NCBI GenBank assembly: GCA_031841125.1
Contig: CM063109.1
Span: 8,656,321-8,720,320 of the forward strand
DNA length: 64,000 bases
Source: Acanthococcus lagerstroemiae
Taxonomy: Eukaryota > Arthropoda > Insecta > Hemiptera > Eriococcidae
Direction: 5' to 3'
Shown here: positions 23,566 through 33,735 of the stretch, piece after piece
Numbering within the stretch: position 1 is the first letter of the stretch
Layout: the number at the start of each line of letters is the position of its first letter
Position numbers and translations under genes: made by a program
The notes under the pieces: model-generated
The model's database searches: none
What the model saw: only the letters and a program-made list of their open reading frames with translations
Told to the model about the DNA's origin: nothing

Positions 23566-23925
23566 TGCGTAGAATAGAATATTCTGTGCGTTGAGTAGAA
23601 CATTCTATGTGTAAAATAGGCCATTTTACACATACAATACAACATTCTGCGCGTAGAATATATTACTCTATGTCTTACATTTAGAATTTATAAAATATGT
23701 AAAATGTATGTAGGATGCAGAATACATAGAATGTTTGTGGTTGGTCAAGTTATTCTACAGATATTACGTACTACGTGTAAAATATGTATTTTACTGTTAT
23801 AGGATAGTGGAATACCTAAAATGTGTAGGATAGACAGTTAATCAAAAACATTTTACGTATTCTACACATTTTACTTGCAGAAGAACGCGTTTCACTCGTG
23901 TAAAATAGGCCTAGAATGCATTCTA
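23566..23925. repeat. Irregular 'attctacgtgtaaaat' repeat cluster
   Basis: Short diverged words such as 'gcgtagaatagaatattctg', 'gtgtaaaataggccatttta' and 'gtattctacacattttac' recur on both strands over 350 bases. A similar texture occurs at 57300-57370 and 57740-57790. Confidence 0.6.
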
Positions 23926-24895
23926 CGTTCCATAGACCTATCTCTAATAACTATTCAGCAAGTTATGGTGTCAGATTCAGCCGATCTATTTCTGATATTG
24001 TTCCTATGCTCACCCTATACATTGTTGCAGCATCCACAGCAGACTATTCAGGATAATCGAGAAGTCCGAGAAAAGTTCGTGAAGTATCTCTTCTTAAATG
24101 TGAATGGCTGAATGGCTCTTGCCTCTCTTTTCTTTAAAACATACCTTACCATTCCCAAGCACTTCCTAAGTAACTCAACCTTCTTTTTCTACTCGCTAGG
24201 GGCCAAGGCCTCACCTGGCGGCCAATCCGGAACTTTCTTCAATGGCTTCATGTATTCGTCTATGTAAAGTAAAATGAAAAATTTGACGTGTCCCCTCCTC
24301 CACTGCCTTACATACCTTTAGGTTTAGTGCGGGGCAAAGAGGAGAGAGCTCACATTTTTAAACTTCATATTGTATACGAAATATTTGCACATAAAATTTA
24401 CAACCTTAAGCTAGATACAACTATTCTGTCTGTCTGTTGTCCAGTCAGTCGGTCGTTGTCTCAGTCTGCTTCGGTTATTTATTGTCTCCTTCGATATCAC
24501 GAAACTTCCCTATCGGCTTCCATCTTGCTTCCCCGCCAGCCACTTCGGCAACACACCCAAGACGGGAGGGTCGCTCCAAGTAGAGGAGGCTGCCTCCATG
24601 GTCAGATAGTTACCACAAGATTTCAGCCTCAAGTTCTCTGTCGCTTCCTCAAAGTGGGTCGAGCAGGTGAGTCAGGTATCCGGTTCCAGGGTCCCCTACC
24701 AGTGACGCTCGACGAGAGGGGATGCTCACAGGTACCGAACTCTCACTGAGCTTCTCCTTTCTCCAGCAACCTTTCTCGCCCGCTACTGTCATTGTCTCTT
24801 CTGTTACTGGAGTTTCGGTGGGATGCCGATTTTAGGTGCGTTAGTGATGGTGGGCCCACTCTCTTCCAGGCTCTTCATCGCTCTAGGGCCACCCT
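23926..24895. other. No gene seen
   Basis: The 153-codon ORF at 24288-24749 is unrecognised and biased by pyrimidine-rich sequence. It begins and ends with no gene signals. The right part merges with GC-rich sequence flanking the R1-like element. Confidence 0.4.
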
Positions 24896-25985
24896 CTTCC
24901 GGGCTCTTCGACTGGTGGCTACAGGATCTCCCTGATTTCCGCCTGTCAGTATTGGTATGCCATCGACAGGGGTACTGGGTACGGGTCCACCCTGTTTCCT
25001 AGTGCTGGTGCCTGCGACAGCTTCTGGACAGCAGGTACGGGTCCACCCTGATCCCGGTTGTCCACCGATTGGTGCTGGTAACGACGTGGTGGTGGTGGTG
25101 ATGATGATGGTGGTGGTTGTCGCTGGGAATAGCAGGTTCTCCGCTTCCCAAAGCCAACGCACCGTCTTCGCCCCGAATTCGGTCCACACATTCCATTCCT
25201 CCGGTGAAGCCATCGGTGGTAGAATGGGTACGTGTGGACCAGTCAACGCGCACTAACTTTTCCCCCAGCATTGCTCAGTGATGCGGTGGAACTGCTTGGC
25301 CAGCCGCTCAAATGGTACCCCACCAGTGACGGTGGCTACTGGGTCCTCTTCTTCGCTGTCACGGGTGAGATCATCATCTGCTTCATGAGAGTATTCAGCG
25401 GCGGCCTCCGCCACTATCTGGAACTTGCCGAATGGAGTGCGGGCCGCTCTCGGATACGGGCTTCAGTTGGTGATCTGTAGGCCACGAAGGAGTAGCCACG
25501 GGACTGACCGCTCATGAACCGCGAGGTCTCTCGGGGCAAGATCAGCCAGAACGAGTGCTGCTTCCTGACTGACTGTCCGATAGCCTTGGATGTAGAGAAG
25601 TGCCACTTTCCTCTGCACCGATATGAACGGCTGCCGTGTCGTTCGCAGGACCGCCCGATGGTACCAGACAGAGCTGCAGTACAGAAGGTGGGTTTGTACG
25701 CATCCTTGCACCACAAGTCCGTCTCGCCCTGAAGCTGTACCCGAACATGTTGGTGTATATTCGAGTCAGAGCGGGGAGTGATTTGATGGCTCGATCAGTT
25801 GCCTGCCGGATGTGCTCGACCCAGTTGAGCTGGTTGTCAAGAATCACTCCTAGGTACCGCATTGTTGTGGTTGGGCGGGCCACCGTTCCTTCTCCAATAG
25901 GCAGTTGAATCCGGTCTAATACTTGACTTTTCTGCGACACAGCAACGGCGCTTCGGTCTTGCTGGTGTTCAAAAAAGCAACTCAA
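24896..25985 (-). pseudogene. Decayed non-LTR retrotransposon (R1/I-like) reverse transcriptase C-terminus
   Basis: On the minus strand, 25970-25750 encodes a late RT segment in two frames: FLNTSKTEAPLL, then TTTMRYLGVILDNQLNW and HIRQATDRAIKSLPALTRI. After a frameshift comes RKVALLYIQGYRTVSQEAA followed by LAPRDLAVHER (about 25600-25510). These match the thumb and post-RT region of R1/I-group elements, where 'YLGV.LD..L.W..HI' and 'AYRTVS..A..V' are conserved. Frameshifts and stops break it. The part below about 25450 is GC-rich, with a (GGT/GAT)n run at 25083-25117, and I cannot assign it. The upstream edge is cut by the repeat array at 25990. Confidence 0.8.
25083..25120. repeat. (GGT/GAT)n microsatellite
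   Basis: About a dozen trinucleotides of ggt and gat in a row. It yields artefactual His- or Val-rich ORFs in several frames. Confidence 0.8.
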
Positions 25986-25989
25986 CCTA

Positions 25990-26360
25990 ACATGGGGTAT
26001 ACTTGAGCGAAAACCGTAACTCCCCTCCTCGACCCGCTCCCCCACGAAACGACGAGCATTACCTCAGAGACGTGGGGTTTCTCTTCTCATATCCAGCTCA
26101 GTTCAGCTCACAGTTCTTCAGCTTTTCATGGTAACAATTCAGTTCAGTGGTTGACATTTCCATTTTCTTCCAGCCATGGGTATACTTGAGCGAAAACCGT
26201 AACGCTCCCCCTGACACGAATTCAGTGGTTGGCACTTGCTCCGCCCTACACGACTGCGGTCTGCAGCCATGTTAGTAGAAATTTCCGTGTCCTCCGACAC
26301 GAAGCCAGTTCCTATGATTTAGCTCTTCATGGTGACAAGTACGGTTTTTGACATTTCCAC
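25990..26360. repeat. 'gtatacttgagcgaaaaccgt' repeat array, second copy
   Basis: Copies of 'ggtatacttgagcgaaaacc' at about 25994 and 26176 are accompanied by 'acacgaagccag', 'tttccacggaaatt', 'cagccatg' and 'gactgcggtctgcagccatg'. These are the same components as at 16030-16310. The adjacent R1-like element ends here. Confidence 0.7.
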
Positions 26361-27631
26361 GGAAATTAATTTTTCTGCCAGCCATGTGCTCATTGATCTT
26401 GCTCTTGACTGCGCCTTGTGCGACTACAGTCTGCAGCAGTGCTGCCAACCCTCAAGCTTCAGCTTGAGATCTCAAGACTTTTTGATTGTCTCAATATTTT
26501 CAAGAATCTCAAGATTTCTCAAGATTTTCCCCCATTTTTCCTAAAATGCACGAAATCTCTTAAAAATTGCAATTCTGAACTTGAAACCTCAAATAATCGA
26601 TTGGGTAGCGGTAAAGCCTGAAGCAGGCAGCTCCTCTACGCCGTTACGCAGTAGTTACCTCTGCCCTGATATGGAATTTCGACGTATATATATATATCCA
26701 ATTGAGAATGTCCTGGGAATGGGACCTACAGCTCATATGTTGTATTAGTGTCTTTTAACAAGACATTTTCGAATGCACATATGACAAAATCCCGTATCAG
26801 GGCAGATCTGAGCGCGATACTGATAAGAAATGCTTTTCCATTTGTGAACTAAGAATCGGCGGTAATTTTACGTAAATTTACGTACATTTGCAGTCATGCA
26901 GTGTAAATTTTGGTTAGATTGCAAGTCCCGCGATTTGTAAGAAAATCACCTTTTCGTCCACTGATAAGCTTGCTGTCTCAAGGCGAATAGTAGTATTAAA
27001 GTTGTTTGTATGAATTAACTGAATCAAAGGCATGAACAAGAGAACAACCATTTATCCCTCTATTTTCCTACTGCTGAGGAAGAAACCTGCATTTTGATAC
27101 CCATATTGCATGGGTAGGGCAGTAAAAATGGTGACCTCAAGATTTGCCGAGCGTACTCAAGCTTTTTCAATGTGAAATCTCAAGAATTTTTGAGTGGGTC
27201 GGTTGGCAGCACTGGTCTGCAGTCATATTTTCAATAGAAATTTCCATGGAAATTTTCATTATTAGGGTACGAAAGCATATAGAATATATCTCAGAAAATT
27301 GGAGCTCTAGGAAAAAAAGTTTTGAAATGCTTCCCAGCTGATTGCTTTGGAAGGGAGTCGAAAAGGTAATAATTTTTTGAATCGCTTTTCTCGCCCTTCT
27401 ACTAATTTTTGTACTTTTGCCAGATCGTAAGTTTGATATCCGAACGGATTTCTTTTTTTATGAATTTTCTCTGTTCGTTGAGTTCAGTTCTATCCGACAT
27501 TGTTTTTTAAGTTTTTTTTTATCAGTTCGGTCCTGTTTCCGGTAAATTTTTAGTTTTCTCCCTTGGTTTATCATCTGTTACTGTCCTAGATCATTTCACG
27601 CCTGCTATATTTCTGTAGTTTTCCCTCTGGC
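26361..27631. other. No gene; 'tctcaag' -rich and AT-rich sequence
   Basis: At 26450-26530 and 27130-27205 there are clusters of 'tctcaagattt' and 'ctcaagctt'. A (TA)n run lies at 26686-26697. 'agaaatttccatggaaattt' occurs at about 27236. Nothing coding recognised. Confidence 0.45.
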
Positions 27632-27735
27632 TACTGATGTGATACTCGAAAGGGTAGTTTCCAAGGCCAGGGGTGTGGTGTCTGAGGAGCCCCTTTGGCA
27701 TACATACATCTCCATACGCTCCACCAAGTGGGATC
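27632..27735. repeat. Interspersed repeat shared with 15505-15612
   Basis: Diverged direct copy of the 15.5-kb repeat ('gatactcgaaagggtagttt', 'ggtgtctgaggagcc'). Confidence 0.6.
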
Positions 27736-27819
27736 TTTGTAGTTTGTTTTGTCACGATTTCCGAGGCGTCATACATTTCTTGTATCTCTGTCAACCGGTT
27801 CTCTTTTCTAATTTTACTC

Positions 27820-28028
27820 TCAACCCGAGCCCTGGAATCCGCCCTTTCGAGCATTACCTCAGAGACGTCGGGAAGGCTTTTGAGGCTGTCTCAGCCCTCA
27901 TTGCTCCTTGCCGAAAAACCGGCCTAGGTCGAAATGTAGCGAGTTGCTAGTTGCTACGTGGACTTGAACCCAGGATCTCCGGATGCCGAGACCAGCGCGC
28001 TGTCCACTCGGCTAGCCAGACCCCACGG
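27820..28028 (-). mobile_element. tRNA-derived SINE, full head, antisense
   Basis: On the minus strand the head reads 'ggtctggctagccgagtgga' (box A) followed about 30 bases on by 'gggttcaagtcc' (a perfect box B). It then continues into the tail shared with 20395 and 31842 ('ggctgagacagcc', 'ctctgaggtaatgctcgaaa'). The tRNA-like part lacks a proper tRNA fold at its 3' side and is repeated elsewhere, so it is a SINE promoter and not a tRNA gene. It lies about 1.4 kb upstream of the bun first coding exon. Confidence 0.85.
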
Positions 28029-28056
28029 TTTTAAGTTAGCTCTATCTAGTTCTGAT

Positions 28057-28234
28057 GAGAGCACGTGGAAACACCCGAGTACTGACATCCGCCATTTTGA
28101 GTCGTTTGGTGCCCGAAGATTCACATTCGATACGCGGAAGGAAGGAGGAACGTTCCGCGTAGTGAATTGTGAATCTTCGGGCACCAAGCGACTCAAAATG
28201 GCGGATGTCAGTACTCGGGTGTTTTCAGGTGCTC
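28057..28234. mobile_element. Foldback MITE with about 10-bp duplication, upstream of bun
   Basis: The arms 'acacccgagtactgacatcc', 'gccattttgagtcg' and 'ttggtgcccgaagattcac' are repeated in reverse complement to 'ggatgtcagtactcgggtgt'. The direct repeat 'tagttctgat' flanks it (28047-28056 and 28235-28244). The arm core 'gacatccgccattttg', the 'gtgcccg' block and 'acgcgg' near the centre are shared with the 7800-7960 element, so both are one family, probably Mutator-like. It is non-coding and sits about 1.2 kb before the bun ATG. Confidence 0.88.
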
Positions 28235-28429
28235 TAGTTCTGATCAGAAAGGAATGAAAGCATTTATAAAATTGGAAACTGGAACGTAAGAGGATACGAA
28301 ACAATATCACCGAAGCAAGCCCTCCGATACATTCCCGTAGGGAAAAGGAGCAGAGAAAGATCAGGGATGAAACTCACAGACACCCAAGACTCCTCACGTT
28401 CCACACCGCGGCAGACAGTCCAACTGATC

Positions 28430-29397
28430 TAACGCAGAAATGGATACGACGACGACGTCTGCAGTATGTGGCCATGTGTCAGTGATAACGTGGCGAAAGG
28501 TGGAACGGCCGTGTTCTCTTCACATCGGCGTCGATTTCGTGTCCTGTGTCGGCATCTAACGTTGACCAAGTACACGACGCCGTCGAAATGTCGAAGTCGA
28601 ACAAAAGGGAGCAAAGGCGCGAGGAAAACTCCGACTGCTCTGTATAACACGACGCAGAAATCAATAATCAGCGGCTTTGTTCGCCGCTTCCTAATCCCTC
28701 GCAGGGCTTTCGAATTTCGCCCGCTCGTGTAGTTCAGGCAGTGCTTGCCGTTTGTGTCGCTCGTAGGACGCCATTACCGTGCGCGTGCTACTGGTGTCCG
28801 CTTTTTCGCTGACGCCGATTCCTCGGTTGTGCTTTTCGTGGCCGCGAAAAAGTTGTCCGTCGAGACGAAAGCAGCGGTGGCCAGTGGCTCCGAGATCGGC
28901 ATAAAGGTCACCGATTGTCGCGGCGTCCTCTTAAATTCCCGAGCGTGTCGTTTTTGCGATCGAAAGATCAAAAGCAAACTCGGTCGTCCTTATACGACTT
29001 TTTTTTTATCGCCTCTCCGTCGGAGCAGCGCAAGGACCTTGAACTGTGCGCCCGTTGATCGTGTTGCCTCCGCACTCGCGTCCTCGGTTCGGTGTCATTG
29101 CCGAATATCGCCCCGCTCGCAATTAGTTCCGGAATTTCGTTTCACCACTTTGTAAATGAGGAAATTCGGGCATCGTGCGGCGCCCCTCATCGGTTCGCTT
29201 TTTGGCCCGCGTGTGCGTCGAAATAGAGTAATGAAAATGCTACCGTTTTGGTGGCTTGAGGCCGAGTAAACCAGCCCGGTGTAGGCTACCGGTTCGTCCC
29301 CACTCACCCGTACACCTGAATCCGCAATCTGCCATTTCTGAGACCACTCAACGGTTCGATTTGATTGGCAGTGGTTCGGATCACTTCCTCGCTGCCG
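28430..29397 (+). promoter_or_regulatory. bun: CpG-rich putative promoter and 5' UTR of bun
   Basis: From about 28430 the sequence becomes markedly GC- and CpG-rich compared with the AT-rich flanks, and stays so to about 30060, bracketing the first coding exon. No TATA box is evident. A TSS cannot be fixed from sequence; the initiator-like 'gttcaggcag' near 28733 is only a possibility. The long ORFs on both strands here are a by-product of high GC. The in-frame TGA at 29362-29364 marks the end of the untranslated part in the bun frame. Confidence 0.6.
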
Positions 29398-29612
29398 ATG
29401 GCTGTGGAACTGCGGAGATCGTTGTCCACTCCGGCGGATGTGAACGCGGGTGGCTCGAGTCGCCGAGCGGTCAAGTCCCAACAGAGTCAGCAGCCGCAGC
29501 TCGGGCAGTCCGAGTTGGCGTCGACGGCGTCGCTGCCGCCACTCAAACCGGATCTGGATTTGAGCGACCGAACGCTGTTCGCCGTTTACTGTTTCTTTAA
29601 AAACTTCATCGG
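29398..29612 (+). CDS. bun: bunched/TSC-22 family protein, first coding exon of a short isoform
   Basis: This exon encodes 71 residues plus two bases of a split Gly codon. ATG 29398 is the first in-frame ATG after a TGA at 29362, with G at +4. The peptide starts MAVELRRSLSTPADV, has a Ser/Gln-rich middle (SQQSQQPQLGQSE), and ends DLSDRTLFAVYCFFKNFI. The donor is CGG|GTAAGG, intron from 29613. The two leftover bases (GG) join the first base of exon 63580 (C) to make Gly, in frame with the TSC box. TSC-22 proteins are leucine-zipper transcriptional regulators that dimerise; in Drosophila bun acts in growth and egg-chamber patterning (family knowledge). The N-terminus is isoform-specific and I do not recognise it on its own. 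The call rests on phase, the strong donor, the CpG-rich setting and strand agreement with the downstream exon. Confidence 0.72.
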
Positions 29613-30059
29613 GTAAGGCAGAGGCAACCAGTCGTCTTGTCTGTTTCATTCGGAGGGCTCAGCGAAAGATGTGGCTGAGTCCGTTCCTTTGAGGTGGCAG
29701 AATATGCTAACCCATACCATGTTCGGATATTAATAGTATAGTCTGCCGCCGCAAGAAAATCGACTTAACCACTTCTCGCACTCAGTCCTCGACTCGGTCT
29801 GTAGAATTTGTGATGGGCGCGCTGATTAGGTCGGATGGCCCGCGTCGCTGTCGGCCCAAAATTGATCGCGCTAATTCGTCCGAATGTGGGAGCCGGGGGG
29901 ACCTGTATGGGGCAACTGTCCGAGAAGTCGATGCGTTGTTCGCATTCAGAAATCCCCGGACGACGGTTTATAACGAAGGTAACAGTGCCCCTAAAATGGC
30001 GTCGTCGAGCTTTCTGAAACTGTATGGAGAGTAGGGCGAGCGTTCGCATTAGTTCGCGA

Positions 30060-30820
30060 GGCCAAAAAAACTTTTGCAGATGGCGGTGCGTGTGGGTAAT
30101 AACGATGCGGCGGTTTCTTTTAATTTTTCATTAGAGTTTCACCGAACGAATCCGTGAAATGGGAGGTCGACGACCTTTCAGTGGTGACCGAGCTTTTGCA
30201 CCGATGATGGTGTATAGGCACGAAAACGTGATGGTCGGAACGCGAGACGGAAAATTTTTCCATGTAAATCTGGGTCGAGAGTGTGGTTGAACATAGGGAG
30301 GGGGAGGGGCTGAAGATCGTAAATTACGCGAACAACGTACACCCATGTAAACCCGAGTAGCGTTTGGTCTACGTTGGCGTACGAGGAACTCGATTTTCGT
30401 GTTACCTTCTCATGGGCTTCATTTTGTTGCATGATAAGCACCTAACCATTTCGACGTTAATTTGGATTTAAATTAGGAAATTGTAATTATATGCTGGTTG
30501 CTGGATATAAATATGGATAGTAGAAACGTCTGCCAATTGTAAAATTGGATGGAATTCATTTGGAGGGCTCATCATTGGAATAGAAGTTAGCATTTGCTTA
30601 TTGCGGAATGAATTGCCGGAGATGATACAGACTTATACGAATTGAATTTCTTCGCCAAATTTGGTAATCACCTTGTTTCTTGATTTTACTGTGACATTTT
30701 AACTGTACAGTGTCAAAAGTAATGAAAAATTACGTGATTTTTGACGTATGCTGTGCCTTCAGAATTATGCTCTTGGCTACTTAGTGGGTAAAATGAACTT
30801 CAAATTTATTTTCCGTTCCC
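30060..30820. other. Intronic, no gene seen
   Basis: Unique-looking sequence falling from CpG-rich (to about 30400) to AT-rich. It could hold promoter-proximal regulatory DNA of bun, but no specific site is clear. Confidence 0.4.
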
Positions 30821-30821
30821 A

Positions 30822-31145
30822 TTTTATGCTCAAAAATTGATATTCAGCGATGTTAATTTGAGATAGTTTTATGGGGACTTCTCTTTTTAGCCTATCTCTT
30901 CAGTGATCTTCACTCTCCTCACATTTATATTTCTCAATCTTTCGCGCTCCGCTTGTATCAAAAAAACAATATGAATTCATTTTATTTTCCAGTTTGTGCT
31001 CTTAAATTGATATTCAGCGATCTTAGTTTGAGATAGTTTTATAGGAACTTCTCTTTTAAGCCTATCTCTTCAGTGATCTTCACTTTCCTCGCATTTATAT
31101 TTCTCGACCTTTCGTGCTCCGCTTGTATCAAAAGGGAATATGAAG
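30822..31145. repeat. Two-copy tandem duplication, about 172-bp unit
   Basis: 'ttgatattcagcgatgttaa' near 30836 recurs as 'ttgatattcagcgatcttag' near 31007. 'gcctatctcttcagtgatct' and 'gctccgcttgtatcaaaa' also occur in both copies at the same offset. Roughly 90% identical by eye. Confidence 0.85.
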
Positions 31146-31841
31146 TCCTATATATCTTTGCTCCTGGTTGTGGTTCTTCTCAGGAGGGAGGAGGACATTC
31201 GGTTTTCAGTTTTTTCAGTGTACTGAAAGATTTACTACTGAGTTATTTCCGGTATAAATTGAAATTTAATACAACCTGATCAGGATGCAGTGAGGAAGAC
31301 TGATTCAACTGAAATTGCAAGACTCATTGAAACTAATTAAGGCTGAGATCTCCCAAGACGTGTTTTGAACTTCAGACTTGCCTTAGGCCTCTTGAAACTT
31401 TTTAAGACTGTGTTATCACTCCGAAAAGTTTCCTCAAGATACATAAAGTTTGAGTTGGGCTCAAGGTGCATTTACTTCACCTTTTTCTTATTTTGTTTTT
31501 TCTCTTCCATTTTTGCTTCCACAAGAAAAGGTGAACTATTCTTCAAAAACCCACTAATCAACTCCCCCCCCCCAAAAAAAAAAGTAAATAAATAAAAATT
31601 AACCGATGGTGAAGGGCATTGAAATTTAACATAGGATTCACTGTAAGAAAAGTATGTAGTTTTTCTTTGAAACATCTTGCAAGTGGTTTTAGTGATCCTA
31701 CTCAAAAATTTGCCCTACCTAACGTAATGAAAAACTCAGCAGAAGATTTTTTTGGTGAAAAAAATCCTGTACGGGGTGCATGGGGCTGAAAAATATGGCT
31801 GTTGAGGATCTACGTTTTTTTCTAATTGACTCTCCACCTGA
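31146..31841. other. Intronic, no gene seen
   Basis: AT-rich with C-run and A-run near 31566-31585. Short ORFs are low-complexity driven. Confidence 0.45.
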
Positions 31842-32034
31842 GTTCTGGAATCCGCCCTTTCGAGCATTACTTCAGAGACGTCGGGGAGGCTGTTAGGGCT
31901 GTCTTAGCCCTCTTCCCTTCTGGCTGAAAAGCCGGCCTTGGTCAAAAATTCTGGCGAGTTGCTATGTGGGCTCGAACCCGGGACCTCCGGATTCTGAGAC
32001 CAACGCGCTATCCACTCAGCCAACCAGACCTCAG
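31842..32034 (-). mobile_element. tRNA-derived SINE, antisense
   Basis: On the minus strand 'ggtctggttggctgagtgga' (box A) is followed by 'cccgggttcgagccc' (box B). The tail 'ggctaagacagcc' and 'ctctgaagtaatgctcgaaa' is shared with the SINEs at 20395 and 27820. Slightly diverged from the 27820 copy. Confidence 0.85.
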
Positions 32035-32715
32035 GTTGTTGAAGACCTGCTGATGAAACTGTGTCCTTCCCTCAGCGTTAATCAATTAAGTGTCACGCGA
32101 ATTGCCTGAACTTAATTTTGATAGCTTTTTAGACGTCTCCCTTGAAAAATCTACGGGGATCAACACATGAGAATGGGGGTTAGTAGCTTCCACTATATCA
32201 ATTTTAGGATTTCTTGCGATACAGAGTTCATTTTCTGAGATCATAGCTATAACTCTTACCCAGAAGACTCGACAGGGGGTTACACCCTGAAACTTTGACA
32301 GTTTAATATGTATGTAGATATTAATGATACGAACATAAGATTTCTCTAGTCGCTGAGTTCATTCTTGAGGTCATTCTGCTGTAACTCCAATCTATAAGGC
32401 TCCACAGTTTCAGTATTTCAGGTTTTAGCCCGTTATGGTTCCTGCTACGTTGGAGTTTCCGCTGAAATCACCCGAAAAATGGAACGCTGTAAAACTTGTT
32501 GAGACTGTTTCGGACAAAACATGTGAGATGAAACTCAGGAAGTGGAAGATCATCTTAGGCTCAATTTAGGCGCATCGAGACTGTGTGGACACCTTCCCGA
32601 CATAACTTAAAAACAAATATTACTGGACATCCTATGATTCGGAGGTCTCAGTTCTCAGTGTAAATCGGTTGTTAGCCCCTTCCCAGGCATCATTCCATAC
32701 ATGTTATAAACACTT
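32035..32715. other. Intronic, no gene seen
   Basis: No element ends, coding or RNA features recognised. Confidence 0.45.
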
Positions 32716-33735
32716 GTTAAAGATAATTAACACGGCTCTTCTGCCGGCTTCTATCAATGGCCACCGTGATCGCCATTACCTCTGCTTGGAGGATAATGAC
32801 GCCCTCACCCAGTGCCATTGAATAGTTGTCAGCGCATTTTGCATTCGTTATTCCGATTCCTGCACCTTGGTCTTTCTTTGAGGCATCTGCCAACCACACA
32901 TGCTCCTCTTTTCCCAAGTCTCCCGTGTTGGTATCAGTACACGGTATGGCTTGTTAAAGAAGTGTTCCACCGCGATTCTATCCTTTAGCATCCCAAAGCA
33001 TTTGTCTATCGTCTACGCCACCTCCCATATCCTTTTGTGAACTGTTATGTGGTCCCGAAGGTCTTGGTTCAGACGATAAGCTCCCGTTATTGCAGAAGCT
33101 TCTGTAGCAGTGTGACGTGTAGACAGGTTTAAGGAGTCCTCCAAGTGCCTTCGTCGGCGCCGTTCTCATCGCCCACATTGTCATCACACAAACGAGCCTT
33201 TGCCGGTGGTGTAGTTCCTCTCTGACTTCGGCCATGTGGACTCAGCCCCACTACACAATGACCGCATATGTGATTCTGGGACGTATTACACCAATATACA
33301 GATTATCATTTTGGGAGAGTCCTGCCGACAAAGGTGCGGCAAAACCAAAGAACCTCAATCACTTTTCTTATTTTCTCTGAGACGTGATGATCCAGGAGAG
33401 TTTGACCTTCCTAAGTACTTCGCCTTTCCTGTGAGGGCTAACGGTCTTCCTTCATATTGCACCTTGATCAACTCCTTGGCCTTCCTTTTGTGAATGAAAA
33501 GAGTGATCTGAGGTCCGAGTTAATCAATAACCCCTATTTTGCGCACAATTTTTCCACACGTCGAAGACCCCACTGCGTTAACTCCGCGATGGTTCCCGCT
33601 CTTGGAACATACAAAATGTTTTCTGTAAATTTCTTATAGGCAAATAATGGGTTACAATCGACCCAAGACCTGTCCTCGTGTGCTGTAACACATTTCACGA
33701 TACTGGTAACCTTCCTCATTCCCAAAAAAGTCAGA
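32716..33735 (-). pseudogene. Decayed non-LTR retrotransposon: RT C-terminus plus RNase H
   Basis: Read on the minus strand in several frames. Near 33600-33540 is ELTQWGLRRVEKLCAK, then at about 33485-33420 KELIKVQYEGRPLALTGKAK followed by YLG, an RT thumb motif. Near 33190-33120 is MRTAPTKALGGLLKPVYT. At 32890-32760 the RNase H start ADASKKDQGAGIGITNAK carries the first catalytic Asp, and LGEGVIILQAEVMAITVAI carries the second-motif Glu. An RNase H domain after RT points to the Jockey/I/LOA/R1 superfamily. Stops and frameshifts are frequent, so it is inactive. Confidence 0.8.

Noticed and set aside
24875..25271. His-, Thr- or Val-rich overlapping ORFs on both strands
   Set aside because: Caused by the GGT/GAT microsatellite and GC-rich sequence near a dead retrotransposon.
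27964..28028. Apparent tRNA gene (box A and box B) on the minus strand
   Set aside because: The same head plus a shared non-tRNA tail occurs at 31842 and partly at 20395, so it is a SINE promoter. The folded tRNA arms are incomplete.
28733..28770. Initiator plus downstream promoter element at the bun promoter
   Set aside because: The 'ttcagg' and 'ggacg' words are present, but the spacing does not fit the +28 to +32 rule exactly and such short words occur by chance.
28745..29155. 136-codon plus-strand frame in the bun 5' region
   Set aside because: It starts at TTG rather than ATG, has no recognisable domain, and is explained by high GC content of the promoter/5' UTR.
29095..29649. 184-codon open frame on the minus strand opposite the bun first exon
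   Set aside because: It lies in GC-rich DNA where stop codons are scarce, has Arg-rich low-information composition, and overlaps the spliced exon on the other strand.
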